Source: Thermohalobaculum sp964475765 (GTDB taxonomy: Bacteria > Pseudomonadota > Alphaproteobacteria > Rhodobacterales > Rhodobacteraceae). From it: 64,000 bases of DNA. The notes under the pieces were generated by a model. It ran no database searches, was not told where the DNA came from, and worked only from the letters and a program-made list of their open reading frames with translations. The DNA lies in NCBI GenBank assembly GCA_964475765.1, contig CAYYZH010000001.1:1-64000 (forward strand). Reading direction: 5' to 3'. Shown here piece after piece: positions 32,814 through 41,478 of this stretch (position 1 is its first letter; the number at the start of each line of letters is the position of its first letter). A program made the position numbers and the translations under genes.

Positions 32814-33605
32814 CTAACGTCCCTTGAACACCGGTTTGCGTTTTTCGTTGAAGGCCCGAACGCCCTCCAGCCGGTCTTCGGTCGGTACGGTGGCGTTGTA
32901 GGCTACGATCTCGAAGTCATAGCCCGAGGCACGATCGATCTCGACCGCCTTGTCCAGCGCCTTCTTAGCCGAGCGCACGCCGATAGGGGCGTTCGCGGCG
33001 ATGGTCCGGGCGGTTTCCAATGTGGCGGGCAGTAGTTCCTCCAGCGGCAGCACGCGATTGACCATTCCCCATTTCGCAGCGTCCTGCGCAGAAAATGGTT
33101 TGCCGGTGAGGACTGTTTCCTTGGCCCGGCGCACGCCGACGGCGCGCGGCAGGTTCTGCGGCCCGGCCATGCCCGGCATGATTCCACGGGTTACCTCGGG
33201 AAAGGCGAACCGCGCATGATCTGCAGCATAAATGAAATCACAGCAAAGCGCGATCTCCGCGCCGCCGCCCATGGCAACCCCGTTCACAGCGGCAATCAGC
33301 GGCATCGGACATTGAAACATCGCGCGGGCGATCTGTTCGACAATAGCGTGCTGCTGGCGCCAGGTCTGGTCGCTCATCCCGTTGCGTTCCTTGAGATCTG
33401 CACCGGGGCAGAACCCGCGCTCTCCAGCGCCGGTGACAACAACTGCCCGGGCCTGATCGGCATCGACATAGAGATCGGTGAAAAGCGCGCGCAACTCTAT
33501 CATCATGGTTGTATTCATCGCGTTCAGAACATCCGGACGGTTGAGCGTGACAACCATCACCCCATCCGCCTCGTGCGCGATCTCCAGCGTCTCGTAGTTT
33601 GCCAT
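32814..33605 (-). CDS. enoyl-CoA hydratase/isomerase family protein
   Basis: A 263-residue crotonase with a full hydratase active site. The first oxyanion segment is ERGFCPGADLKER, the second AAVNGVAMGGGAEIALCCDF, and a catalytic Glu is in FPEVTRGIMPG. The C-terminus is FNEKRKPVFKGR. It is the first gene of a three-gene operon with the HMGL-like lyase and acyl-CoA dehydrogenase. Hydration of a 3-methyl-enoyl-CoA before lyase cleavage would make a consistent sequence (inferred). It is divergent from a GNAT gene. Confidence 0.9.
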   Translation of the reverse strand: MANYETLEIAHEADGVMVVTLNRPDVLNAMNTTMMIELRALFTDLYVDADQARAVVVTGAGERGFCPGADLKERNGMSDQTWRQQHAIVEQIARAMFQCPMPLIAAVNGVAMGGGAEIALCCDFIYAADHARFAFPEVTRGIMPGMAGPQNLPRAVGVRRAKETVLTGKPFSAQDAAKWGMVNRVLPLEELLPATLETARTIAANAPIGVRSAKKALDKAVEIDRASGYDFEIVAYNATVPTEDRLEGVRAFNEKRKPVFKGR

Positions 33606-33696
33606 CCTGTCCTCCCGATGCGCGACAAGCCTAGACGAGGCGGTGCTGTGGTCAACGCGACTTCCGGCAGCATCATCAGGGTGATACGGTTGGCGA

Positions 33697-34269
33697 ATGC
33701 AAGAGGATATCGAAATTCATCCTGCGACGCCGGACCGATGGGACGATCTGGAAGAGATCTTTGTCGGCAAGGGCGATCCGGCAAAGTGCTGGTGCGCGTT
33801 CTGGTATGCGTCGAACAAGGCCTATCGTGAGGGCTGGGGCGAGGCCAATCGCACTGGTCTTGAAAACCGGGTGAAAGATGGTGTTGAGCCCGGTGTTCTG
33901 GCCTATGTCTACGGTGAACCGGCAGGCTGGGCTGGTGTCGCACCGCGGTCAGCCTTTGATCGGCTGGTGCGCAACACGAAGTCGTTGAAGGCGGTGGACG
34001 ATCGACCAGTCTGGTCAGTTACCTGTTTAGTGGTTCGTCGCGCCTTTCGGCGGCGAGGGTTGATGCGCCCGTTGATCCGCGGTGCATTGGACTTTGCGCT
34101 CTCGAAGGGTGCCATCGCTGTCGAGGCTTATCCGGTCGATGCTGCGCGCAAGATGACGTCATACGATCTTTTCCTCGGAACAGTTCAGGCTTATCACGAC
34201 ATTGGATTTGTGGAGGTCGCGCGGCACACCCCGACCCGTCCCATCCTGCGGTATTGGCCGGAAACTTAA
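33697..34269 (+). CDS. GNAT-family N-acetyltransferase
   Basis: A 190-residue acetyltransferase. The acetyl-CoA pyrophosphate loop is seen as VVRRAFRRRGLMRPLIRGAL (R/Q-x-x-G-x-G/A variant), followed by AIAVEAYPVDAA and a C-terminal YHDIGFVEVARHTPTRPI that closes the fold. The early FVGKGDPAKCWCAFWY segment is typical of a subgroup of unknown substrate. It is located 13 bp before a CoA-transferase gene on the same strand and is probably co-transcribed with it. The ribosome-binding site is weak. Confidence 0.85.
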   Translation: MQEDIEIHPATPDRWDDLEEIFVGKGDPAKCWCAFWYASNKAYREGWGEANRTGLENRVKDGVEPGVLAYVYGEPAGWAGVAPRSAFDRLVRNTKSLKAVDDRPVWSVTCLVVRRAFRRRGLMRPLIRGALDFALSKGAIAVEAYPVDAARKMTSYDLFLGTVQAYHDIGFVEVARHTPTRPILRYWPET

Positions 34270-34282
34270 GGGGAAGACGACG

Positions 34283-35422
34283 ATGAGCGGAGCTGAGCTG
34301 CCTCTCGATGGTATCCGGGTGATCGAAATCGGCCATTCAATTGCTGCCCCTTACGGTGCTCTGGTGCTGGCAGAACTTGGCGCCGAGGTCATCAAAATCG
34401 AGCGCCCAGGTGTGGGGGATGACGCACGGCTTTGGGGTGCGCCGATCGATGGGGCCTCCCCAACCTTTCACGCGATGAACAGGTTGAAGCGCTCGGTCAC
34501 GCTTGATCTCAAATCCGACGACGGGCGGGAGGCGGTCCATCGGCTTGCTGCAATTTCGGACGTGGTGATCCAGAACCAGAAACCTGGTCTTGCGCGCAAG
34601 TTGGGCTTTGATGCTCAAACCATGTGCGCGCTGAACGAACGTCTGGTTTATGCCAACATCCATGCGTTCGGAGATCGTGGACCACTTAAGGACAAACCTG
34701 GGTACGATCCATTGATGCAGGCCTTCGCCGGGTTGATGAGCGTGACAGGAGAGCCGGGCCGGCCGTCTATCAGAACCGGGCCATCGATCATCGATATGGG
34801 CACCGGCATGTGGTTGGTGATCGGAGTGCTCACCGCGCTGCTGCGCCGCGCGTCTACCGGCCAAGGCGGTGTGGTTGATACGGCACTTTTCGAGACAGCA
34901 CTAACGTGGATGGCCTACTTCCTCCCGATCTTTACCGCCACCGGCAAAGCACCGGTCAAGGCCGGGTCCGGGACAGTGATGATCTGTCCCTATCAGATTT
35001 TTCAGTGTCGGGACGGCGAGTTGATGATCGCGGCGGGCAACGACTCCCTTTTTGCCCGCTTGTCGGAGGTTCTGGGTCAGCCGGACTGGTCCTCGGACCC
35101 GAGGTTTCTCAAAAACCCGGACCGGGTTGCGAACCGGAGCGTTCTATGCGCGTTAATCGAGGGGGAGACAGCCAAACGGACCACCAAAGATCTGGCCGAT
35201 GCGTTGGATCAGGTTGGGGTGCCACAGGCCCCGGTTCATGACACATCAGACATCGCCAACCATCCGCAAACTGAGGCAGTTGAGATCAAACGAGGCAATG
35301 GGACACTGGAGTTCTTCGGTCTGCCTTTTCGGTTGGATGGTCAGCGTCCCGAGCGTGATACCCCGGCTCCGGGATTGGGCGATGACAATGCCTGGCTGGA
35401 AGTGTTACTTTCGAAGCCTTGA
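34283..35422 (+). CDS. CaiB/BaiF family (class III) CoA-transferase
   Basis: A 379-residue class III CoA-transferase, moving CoA between an acyl-CoA donor and a carboxylic acid. N-terminal Rossmann part: GIRVIEIGHSIAAPYGALVL and LAELGAEVIKIERP. The central region includes NIHAFGDRGPLKDKPGYDP, where the Asp of GYD is the catalytic carboxylate, and SVTGEPGRPSIRTGPSIIDM. The start is ATG 34283 with GGGGAAG upstream. It is followed 4 bp later by a converging MFS gene. Substrate unknown; it may activate an acid for the nearby HMGL-like operon. Confidence 0.9.
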   Translation: MSGAELPLDGIRVIEIGHSIAAPYGALVLAELGAEVIKIERPGVGDDARLWGAPIDGASPTFHAMNRLKRSVTLDLKSDDGREAVHRLAAISDVVIQNQKPGLARKLGFDAQTMCALNERLVYANIHAFGDRGPLKDKPGYDPLMQAFAGLMSVTGEPGRPSIRTGPSIIDMGTGMWLVIGVLTALLRRASTGQGGVVDTALFETALTWMAYFLPIFTATGKAPVKAGSGTVMICPYQIFQCRDGELMIAAGNDSLFARLSEVLGQPDWSSDPRFLKNPDRVANRSVLCALIEGETAKRTTKDLADALDQVGVPQAPVHDTSDIANHPQTEAVEIKRGNGTLEFFGLPFRLDGQRPERDTPAPGLGDDNAWLEVLLSKP

Positions 35423-35426
35423 GCGT

Positions 35427-36623
35427 TCACCGCGCTCGAAGCAATAGCACTAACGCTGCTACTCCGTTCAATGCAGCGAGTCCGAGTAGAGGCACAGTGT
35501 ATGCGCCGCTGACTTCGATCAAACCCCAGACAATCGGCGGTGAAGCCATCCACCCGAGCGACAGAAACGCAAAGGCTCGACCGTTCAGTTCGGCCAGATC
35601 TCCCGCAGCAACTCGAAAGCTCATCGCTGTGACAAAGACGGAGTTCCAGCACTGTCCGGAAATACCGCACGCCACGGCCAGCGGAATTAACCACCAGACA
35701 GGCGTCTCCGGACCAACCTGAACGAGGGCGATCATCGCAACCACGGTGGTCAGTGCGATCATCGCAAGGACCCCAGTCGCCGAGCCCGTACGATCTGTGA
35801 GCCAACCTAAAAGAGGGCGTCCGATCAATGCCGTGGCGTGGAGGTTCGAAGCAAAGATCCCGGCTGCGATTGCCGACAGGCCTGCGAACTCAAGCAAGTA
35901 AATGTAGGAAAACGTCGTGACCGCCGTTTGCGTCAAGGCAAAGACCATCCCGATGGACCACAAAAAGCGCAGCGGTTTCGGCACCACCAACAGTTCGCGA
36001 AACCTCTGGGTGAGTGTCAGCCCACTCCGTGCAGGAGTGCTTTCGACGGCATATAACGGCCCGGCCAGCAGAGCGAAAATGGCTGCGAGGGCGAGAATTC
36101 CAGCGACTGACAGAACCCCTGCGTGCCATCCTGCCAGCAGCATGAATGGGGGAAGTACCCTGCCGATAAGGGAGGCGGCCAGTGGTACAGCCGAATGGCG
36201 GATCGCTAGAAAGAACCCGCGGTTTTCGAGCTGGGCCGACTGAGTGACGAGAGTCATGCCGACCGGTCCCTGCGGTCCGTAACCCAATCCAAACAAGAAG
36301 GCGGCAAGCATCATGCCGCTCCATGTAGCGGTGAGCGTGAGGCAAAGCGCGCCCCCCATCATGGTCAGAAGCCGTACCATCGCGCCACGGCCACCGAAGC
36401 GACGCACAATGGCTCCAGTGAAGGGGCTCGAGAGAAATGTTCCGATAAACGTGAAGGTGATGGACAGACCGAAATCGCGTTCGTTCAGCCCGGTTTCTGC
36501 CGCTAACTCCGGCGCGAGTAGGCCAAAAGTCCAGAACCCAAGACCGGCTGCAAACTGCGTGAGCGTCGCCGCTGCCAGAACAGTGACGGGCCGATGCTTT
36601 GGAGAATCATCGCGTTCGGGAAT
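35427..36623 (-). CDS. MFS transporter, non-canonical start
   Basis: A 12-helix major facilitator carrier of 398 residues if translation starts at ATT 36623, which has AAAGG eight bases upstream. The first ATG/GTG/TTG in frame is GTG 36407, which would delete the first two membrane helices (TVLAAATLTQFAAGLGFWTF, FGLSITFTFIGTFLS) and leave only 326 residues. The frame is open back to a TAG just upstream with no usual start. Motif-A-like VRRFGGRGAMVR and GRPLLGWLTDRTG are intact. It is probably an uptake or efflux carrier for a carboxylate. Rare initiation, sequencing error or recent start-codon loss are all possible. Confidence 0.8.
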   Translation of the reverse strand: MPERDDSPKHRPVTVLAAATLTQFAAGLGFWTFGLLAPELAAETGLNERDFGLSITFTFIGTFLSSPFTGAIVRRFGGRGAMVRLLTMMGGALCLTLTATWSGMMLAAFLFGLGYGPQGPVGMTLVTQSAQLENRGFFLAIRHSAVPLAASLIGRVLPPFMLLAGWHAGVLSVAGILALAAIFALLAGPLYAVESTPARSGLTLTQRFRELLVVPKPLRFLWSIGMVFALTQTAVTTFSYIYLLEFAGLSAIAAGIFASNLHATALIGRPLLGWLTDRTGSATGVLAMIALTTVVAMIALVQVGPETPVWWLIPLAVACGISGQCWNSVFVTAMSFRVAAGDLAELNGRAFAFLSLGWMASPPIVWGLIEVSGAYTVPLLGLAALNGVAALVLLLRAR

Positions 36624-36726
36624 GTCCGGAACCTTTGATGGTTGGGTTAACTGATGTCCGACTATCTATGGACCTATCCGCAGCATCGTGAAGCGTCTTC
36701 TTCTAAATCGAAGTCGTGTAGGAAAT

Positions 36727-36745
36727 CACGGCCATGATGGCCGTG
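36727..36745. promoter_or_regulatory. 19-bp dyad, candidate operator
   Basis: CACGGCCATGATGGCCGTG is perfectly symmetric apart from its single central base (9-bp arms). It lies in the 174-bp divergent region between the MFS and second CoA-transferase genes, about 50 bp from the latter's start. The geometry fits a dimeric repressor site. No regulator gene is adjacent. Confidence 0.5.
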
Positions 36746-36797
36746 GTATGGCTGCTAGGACTTGACCGCGACGCCCTGTCCTGCGCTTGTTGCCTGA

Positions 36798-38039
36798 ATG
36801 GAGCAGACATCATCGACACGGACTGGGCCACTTGCGGGCCTGCGCGTTGTCGAGTTCGGACATTTCATCGCCGCGCCCTTCGCGACGCGAGTTTTGGCTG
36901 ATCTCGGGGCAGAGATAATCAAAGTCGAGCCGCCCTCGGGTGATCCTGTTCGCGCCTGGGGTGATCAGCTCCCTGAAGGATCGCTTTGGTGGTCGGTCCA
37001 CGCGCGGAACAAGACCTGCGTAACTCTGGACCTCAAGGCGGATGGCGCACGCGAGATTGCCCTGAGATTGGTACGAGAGGCCGATGCGGTCGTGGAGAAC
37101 TTCCGCCCCGGATTGATGGAACGCCTTGGGTTGGGCCCCGATGACCTAGCTGCGGCCAAACCTGGCTGCGTGTTGGTGCGCGTCTCAGGATTTGGTCAGA
37201 CCGGGCCGCGCGCGATGGATGCAAGTTTCGGGATGATCGGTGAGGCGATTGGTGGAATCCGGCATCTCACGGGTTACCCCAAGGACGAGAGCGATCTTCC
37301 GCCCGTAAGGACTGGCGTCAGTCTGGGAGATACCGTGGCTGGGCTCTATGGGGCAATTGGCCTTCTCGCAGGGTTATTTGAACAGAGGGGTAATTCGCCT
37401 CCGCCCGGCACAAAGGCCCGGGTTGTCGATGTAGCCCTGACCGAAAGTGTTCTCAGTCTTTTGGAAGGTGTGTTGCCGGAATACGGCGCGTTGGGAAAGG
37501 TGCGTCAACCCACGGGATCGCGGATACTAACGGCTGCACCGTCGAACGCCTATCGCTGCTCAGATGACGCTTGGATCGTTGTGGGCGCGAATTCTCCGCC
37601 GCTCTTTCAGAGATTGATGTCGTGTATTGGCAAACCGGACCTCGTTCATGATCCAAGGTTCGCTGACAATGCGGCGCGGGTGGCCAATGTGGAAGTGCTT
37701 GATCAGGAGATCACAGAATGGACATCGGCCCGTCCGGCAGAGGTGGTGCTGGACGATCTGGCTGAGGCGGGCATTCCTTCGGCAAAGATCTTCACCGCAG
37801 AGGATATCGTGAACGATCCGCAGTACCGCGCCCGACACGCTGTACAGAGCGTTCCTGATTCTGTGTTAGGTCGCGAGATCCTGCACCCGACGCCAGTGCC
37901 GCGATTTGCTGAAACGCAGGCAGATGGTATCGCCTGGCCAGGCCCCGCGATCGGTGCGCACAATGCCTATGTCTACAAAGAGCTTCTCGGAATTGATGAG
38001 ACGACCTATCAAGATCTCATCAACCGGGGCGTGATTTGA
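36798..38039 (+). CDS. CaiB/BaiF family (class III) CoA-transferase
   Basis: A 413-residue class III CoA-transferase. N-terminus: GLRVVEFGHFIAAPFATRVL, LADLGAEIIKVEPPSGDPVR; then NFRPGLMERLGLG, VRVSGFGQTGPRAMDASFGM (the aligned catalytic Asp is probably in MDASFG) and SLGDTVAGLYGAIGLLAGL. The C-terminal domain includes PRFADNAARVANVEVL. It is distinct from the first CoA-transferase gene 1.4 kb away, so two acids or two donors may be involved. The ribosome-binding site is poor. It lies downstream of the 19-bp dyad and divergent from the MFS gene. Confidence 0.9.
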   Translation: MEQTSSTRTGPLAGLRVVEFGHFIAAPFATRVLADLGAEIIKVEPPSGDPVRAWGDQLPEGSLWWSVHARNKTCVTLDLKADGAREIALRLVREADAVVENFRPGLMERLGLGPDDLAAAKPGCVLVRVSGFGQTGPRAMDASFGMIGEAIGGIRHLTGYPKDESDLPPVRTGVSLGDTVAGLYGAIGLLAGLFEQRGNSPPPGTKARVVDVALTESVLSLLEGVLPEYGALGKVRQPTGSRILTAAPSNAYRCSDDAWIVVGANSPPLFQRLMSCIGKPDLVHDPRFADNAARVANVEVLDQEITEWTSARPAEVVLDDLAEAGIPSAKIFTAEDIVNDPQYRARHAVQSVPDSVLGREILHPTPVPRFAETQADGIAWPGPAIGAHNAYVYKELLGIDETTYQDLINRGVI

Positions 38040-38051
38040 GGGACCAAGGCG

Positions 38052-38528
38052 ATGACGGCGACAGGCTGGCAGGGCGTATTGGAACACATCCACATAACAC
38101 CCGCAAAATCCCAACCGATGCAAAGGCTTGGGTCGGCGCGATTGATCGCAGGTCAAGGGATCGCGGGTGATCGGTATGCGCTTGGCACCGGGACTTACTC
38201 TATCAAGCCGGGCGAAGACCGACAGGTGACGTTGATCGAATCCGAGATGCTAGCGCGTGTCGCAGCTGATGACGGGCACGAGATCCACGTGGATGAGCAT
38301 CGGCGCAATCTGACGGTCACAGGCGTCCCGCTCCAGCATCTGGTCGGCTCGCAGTTTCGCGTCGGCGAGGCTGTGCTGGAAGGCGTGCGGATCAACCAGC
38401 CCTGCAAATACCTCAACCTGATGCTGAAGCGCGATGTCTACATGGCGCTCTGGAACCGCTCCGGCCTCAACTGCAAGGTCATCAAGGGCGGCACGATCCG
38501 CCCCGGCGATGCAGTGGTGGCGGTTTGA
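38052..38528 (+). CDS. MOSC-domain protein
   Basis: A 158-residue stand-alone MOSC protein, a beta-strand-rich fold tied to molybdenum-cofactor sulfur chemistry and resembling small YiiM/MOSC members. Landmarks are LIAGQGIAGDRYALGTGTYS (20 residues), QVTLIESE, RRNLTVTG and the conserved Cys in NQPCKYLN. It may transfer sulfur or bind a cofactor; the substrate is not known. It follows the CoA-transferase by 12 bp and overlaps the next gene. Confidence 0.87.
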   Translation: MTATGWQGVLEHIHITPAKSQPMQRLGSARLIAGQGIAGDRYALGTGTYSIKPGEDRQVTLIESEMLARVAADDGHEIHVDEHRRNLTVTGVPLQHLVGSQFRVGEAVLEGVRINQPCKYLNLMLKRDVYMALWNRSGLNCKVIKGGTIRPGDAVVAV

Positions 38529-39187
38529 GACACTGTTTACGTGGTCTTTGTGTTCTTTTCTGTGTTGTGGCGATGCCTGTGATTTCGAACGCAACCACTG
38601 CAGAAAATTTTTGGCGCTGGTTTATTGAGAACGAGGCGAACTTTCTGGTCAATGATACATTCCATGCAAATCATGGCGACGCGTTGACTGCGGAGTTGCG
38701 CAAGGTACATCCTGATCTTGTTTGGGAGGTGTCTATCAAACCTGACGGAGTAAGTGATTTCATAATCAGCGGAGATGGCCTCCGCGACATGATCCCCGTA
38801 GTGAAGGCCCTGGTTGGCACCGCACGAAATCTCGATCATTGGAACGTGATCGCGTTTCGGCCAAGAGTACAGAACTTCGCTCGACTTGATCTAACGTACG
38901 AAGGACGTTTGTTTGATCCGAAGAAGATCTGGTTCCATCCCATCGTAGATGGAGAATTTTTCGACGTGATCTTCTTTCATCCAGACTTCGATATCGAGAA
39001 TGATCGCGATCTGATCATCTCGGGAACGTACATCCTGCTAGACATGGCATTGGGAGAGCTTGATGTGATGACGGGAACTCGGTTCATCGACCACCAGAGG
39101 TTGCTTGAAGATCCGGCTTCAGTAGGATTGCTGCCATTCTCCAGTCTGCGTGATGTCTTTGATAGCCACGTAGGATCGGCACATTGA
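38525..39187 (+). CDS. hypothetical secreted protein
   Basis: A 220-residue protein of no firmly named family. A short signal-peptide-like N-terminus (LCVLFCVVAMPVISNA) precedes ENFWRWFIENEANFL. The body has FIISGDGLRDMIPVVKALV and DHWNVIAFRPRVQN, a pattern seen in conserved proteins of unknown function. The TTG start overlaps the MOSC stop as TTGA. If translation started at the ATG 48 bases further in, the hydrophobic stretch would be shorter. Base composition looks more AT-rich than the neighbours. It also ends in a TTGA overlap with the next gene. Confidence 0.65.
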   Translation: MRHCLRGLCVLFCVVAMPVISNATTAENFWRWFIENEANFLVNDTFHANHGDALTAELRKVHPDLVWEVSIKPDGVSDFIISGDGLRDMIPVVKALVGTARNLDHWNVIAFRPRVQNFARLDLTYEGRLFDPKKIWFHPIVDGEFFDVIFFHPDFDIENDRDLIISGTYILLDMALGELDVMTGTRFIDHQRLLEDPASVGLLPFSSLRDVFDSHVGSAH

Positions 39188-40428
39188 CCACAGCTCCTTA
39201 TCCCGATGTCGATCAGGATCGTCTGTGGTCCCGCCAGCTTGCGACGGACAAGATCGGTGCAACGCCTGCGGGCGGGGCGCACAGGATGGCTCTGACACCG
39301 GAGGACATCGCCTGCCATCGCCTGATTGCGGATTGGGCTGTGGCACGTGGTTGGTCCATCGCCATAGATCCCATCGGCAACATGTTCATACGCCGAGATG
39401 GTACTGAGGACCTGCCGCCAGTGTCTTCTGGGTCGCACACCGACAGCCAACCTATGGCTGGGCGATTTGACGGCATGTCTGGCGTTCTGGCCGCTTTCGA
39501 GGCGGTCGAGGCCATAGACGATGCAGGGATTGCCACGCGGCATCCCCTGGAGATTGCCATATGGAACAACGAAGAGGGCCCTCGGTTCAATCCGGCCTGT
39601 ATGGGTTCGAACGTCTATGCTGGTCTCCGAAATTTCGATGAGATCTTTGGTCAGTCCGATTCGGACGGGATCGCCCTCGCCGACTGCATATCGGAGTTGC
39701 GTGCCGCGATCCCTGAGGCTGGAACGCGTGCGTTGGGGGAGCCGATATCTGCGTTTCTCGAAAGTCATATCGAACAAGGGATTGAGCTGGAAACGTCTGG
39801 CAACTTTCTGGGGATTGTCAGCGGGATGCAAGGCTATCGCCGCTGGAAAGTGGATGTAGTTGGGGATGATGGCCACTCAGGCACCCTGCCCCATTCGCGT
39901 CGCCGAGATGCGTTCGTGGCGGCCACCGATATGGCGATTGCTCTGCGCCAGGCGTTTGCAGACGAAACGGACGAGATGCGGTTCACTATCGGTCGATTTG
40001 ATGTGCGTCCGGGCGGCGTGTCCGTAATACCCGGGCATGTACACTTCACAATCGATATGCGTCATCCCTCAACGAATTTGATCACGCAGCAAGGCAATCG
40101 CGTCGGTGAAATCTGCCGCGACAATGCAGGACCATGCGATGTGACGGTCGAAGAATTTGCGAAGGCGCCGACCATCGAGTTCCCCGAGGACATTCGCAAG
40201 AGGTTTGCTGCCGCCGCTGATCGTAGGGGGTATGGGCATCAACCGATCTATTCCCGCGCGGGTCATGATGCGCGAAACATCTCAACGATTTGCCCTGCGG
40301 GAATGGTCTTCATCCCGTGTAAGGACGGGATCAGCCACAATGAGGCCGAAAGCGCGGAGCCCGAGCATTGCGCTGCCGCCGCGCAGGTGATTGCCGACGT
40401 CATGCTTGATTTAGCAGGCCGCGCCTGA
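39184..40428 (+). CDS. M20-family Zn hydrolase (N-carbamoyl amino acid amidohydrolase/allantoate amidohydrolase type)
   Basis: A 414-residue dinuclear-zinc amidohydrolase. Metal ligands are visible in SSGSHTDSQPMAGRFDG (His, Asp), WNNEEGPRFNPACMGS (Glu-Glu) and FLESHIEQG (His), with a late SHNEAE (His). The dimerisation domain has GMQGYRRWKVDVVGDDGHSG. The family hydrolyses N-carbamoyl-L-amino acids, allantoate or ureidoglycine; the exact substrate cannot be told. The start is TTG 39184, overlapping the previous stop as TTGA. It may feed a nitrogen salvage route with the DMT carrier downstream. Confidence 0.88.
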   Translation: MTTAPYPDVDQDRLWSRQLATDKIGATPAGGAHRMALTPEDIACHRLIADWAVARGWSIAIDPIGNMFIRRDGTEDLPPVSSGSHTDSQPMAGRFDGMSGVLAAFEAVEAIDDAGIATRHPLEIAIWNNEEGPRFNPACMGSNVYAGLRNFDEIFGQSDSDGIALADCISELRAAIPEAGTRALGEPISAFLESHIEQGIELETSGNFLGIVSGMQGYRRWKVDVVGDDGHSGTLPHSRRRDAFVAATDMAIALRQAFADETDEMRFTIGRFDVRPGGVSVIPGHVHFTIDMRHPSTNLITQQGNRVGEICRDNAGPCDVTVEEFAKAPTIEFPEDIRKRFAAAADRRGYGHQPIYSRAGHDARNISTICPAGMVFIPCKDGISHNEAESAEPEHCAAAAQVIADVMLDLAGRA

Positions 40429-40560
40429 GATCCGTGCTCGCGAGGCAACGGGCATCGAGGTCCTGATTTTAAGCGCTGATGGCCGCGGGCTCTGGAGCAT
40501 CTGTCTCGGTGCGTGCTAGGGCTGGAGCCGAGCGAAAGAAACCGGGCGGAAAACACTAAC

Positions 40561-41469
40561 ATGGAATGGCTGTGGATCCCCATCAGCATGGTTGCGGGCC
40601 TCATGCAGGCCGTGCGCACCGCGGCGCAAAAGGCGATCAACGCACAGCTATCGACATGGATGACCACCTATGTGCGCTCGATCTACGGGTTGCCCGTCAT
40701 GGCGGTCTATCTCTGGGTGGTGATCAGTTGGGAGGGGCTGGGTGTGCCGCGCCTGCATGCCGAATATCTGTTCCACTGTTTCATGACCGGTGTCACGCAG
40801 GTCGTCGCGACCTATCTGCTGATCCTCTTGTTTCAACACGCCAACTTTGCGGTCGGTACCATGCTGACCAAGACCGACATCATGCAGGCCGCAATAATCG
40901 GCACGCTGTTGTTCTCTGAGGCGATCTCCCCGATCGGTTGGCTCGCCATCGTCCTAACTGTGATCGGAGTGGTCCTAATTTCCGCAGGCAAGATGCGCGG
41001 CGCCTTAACAGGTGGGCGGTTGACTGATTTCCTACAAGCGCGCGCCACACTGCTTGGCCTTGGTAGCGGGTTCTTGTTTTGCCTCAGCTACCTGTTTCTA
41101 CGCGAGGCCTCGTTGGTCATGGACGAGGGATCATCCATCTATCGCGGTGCTTGGTCGGTCACGGTTGTCACTGCAATGCAGGTGGTCGGACTCGGTCTCT
41201 GGCTGGCATTCACCGAGCGGGCCGAGTTTGCCAAACTGCCAGGTCTGGTGCGACCTTGCATCTTTATTGGTGTTACGTCGGCGATAGGGTCGATTGGCTG
41301 GTTCACCGCGATGGCCATGCAGAACGCCAGCTACGTGAAGGCGGTGGGTCAGGTCGAGGTGATCTTCACGATCCTGATCTCAGTTCTCTATTTCCGCGAG
41401 AAAATCACCTGGATGGAATACGCGGGCATCGCCACGATCGTAGCCGCAGTTCTGCTGTTTGTCCTCTGA
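40561..41469 (+). CDS. EamA/DMT-superfamily transporter
   Basis: A 302-residue inner-membrane protein with about ten helices in two EamA repeats: MEWLWIPISMVAGLMQAV at the N-terminus and MEYAGIATIVAAVLLFVL at the C-terminus. The first repeat closes with TDIMQAAIIGTLLFSEAISP, the second with VEVIFTILISVLYFREKITW, the usual 'E.l..gE..t..q..G' layout. It is a probable exporter or importer of a small metabolite. The start is ATG 40561, since an upstream in-frame ATG would add a hydrophilic leader. It is followed 9 bp later by the thioesterase gene. Confidence 0.87.
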   Translation: MEWLWIPISMVAGLMQAVRTAAQKAINAQLSTWMTTYVRSIYGLPVMAVYLWVVISWEGLGVPRLHAEYLFHCFMTGVTQVVATYLLILLFQHANFAVGTMLTKTDIMQAAIIGTLLFSEAISPIGWLAIVLTVIGVVLISAGKMRGALTGGRLTDFLQARATLLGLGSGFLFCLSYLFLREASLVMDEGSSIYRGAWSVTVVTAMQVVGLGLWLAFTERAEFAKLPGLVRPCIFIGVTSAIGSIGWFTAMAMQNASYVKAVGQVEVIFTILISVLYFREKITWMEYAGIATIVAAVLLFVL

Positions 41470-41478
41470 GGAGCTTAA

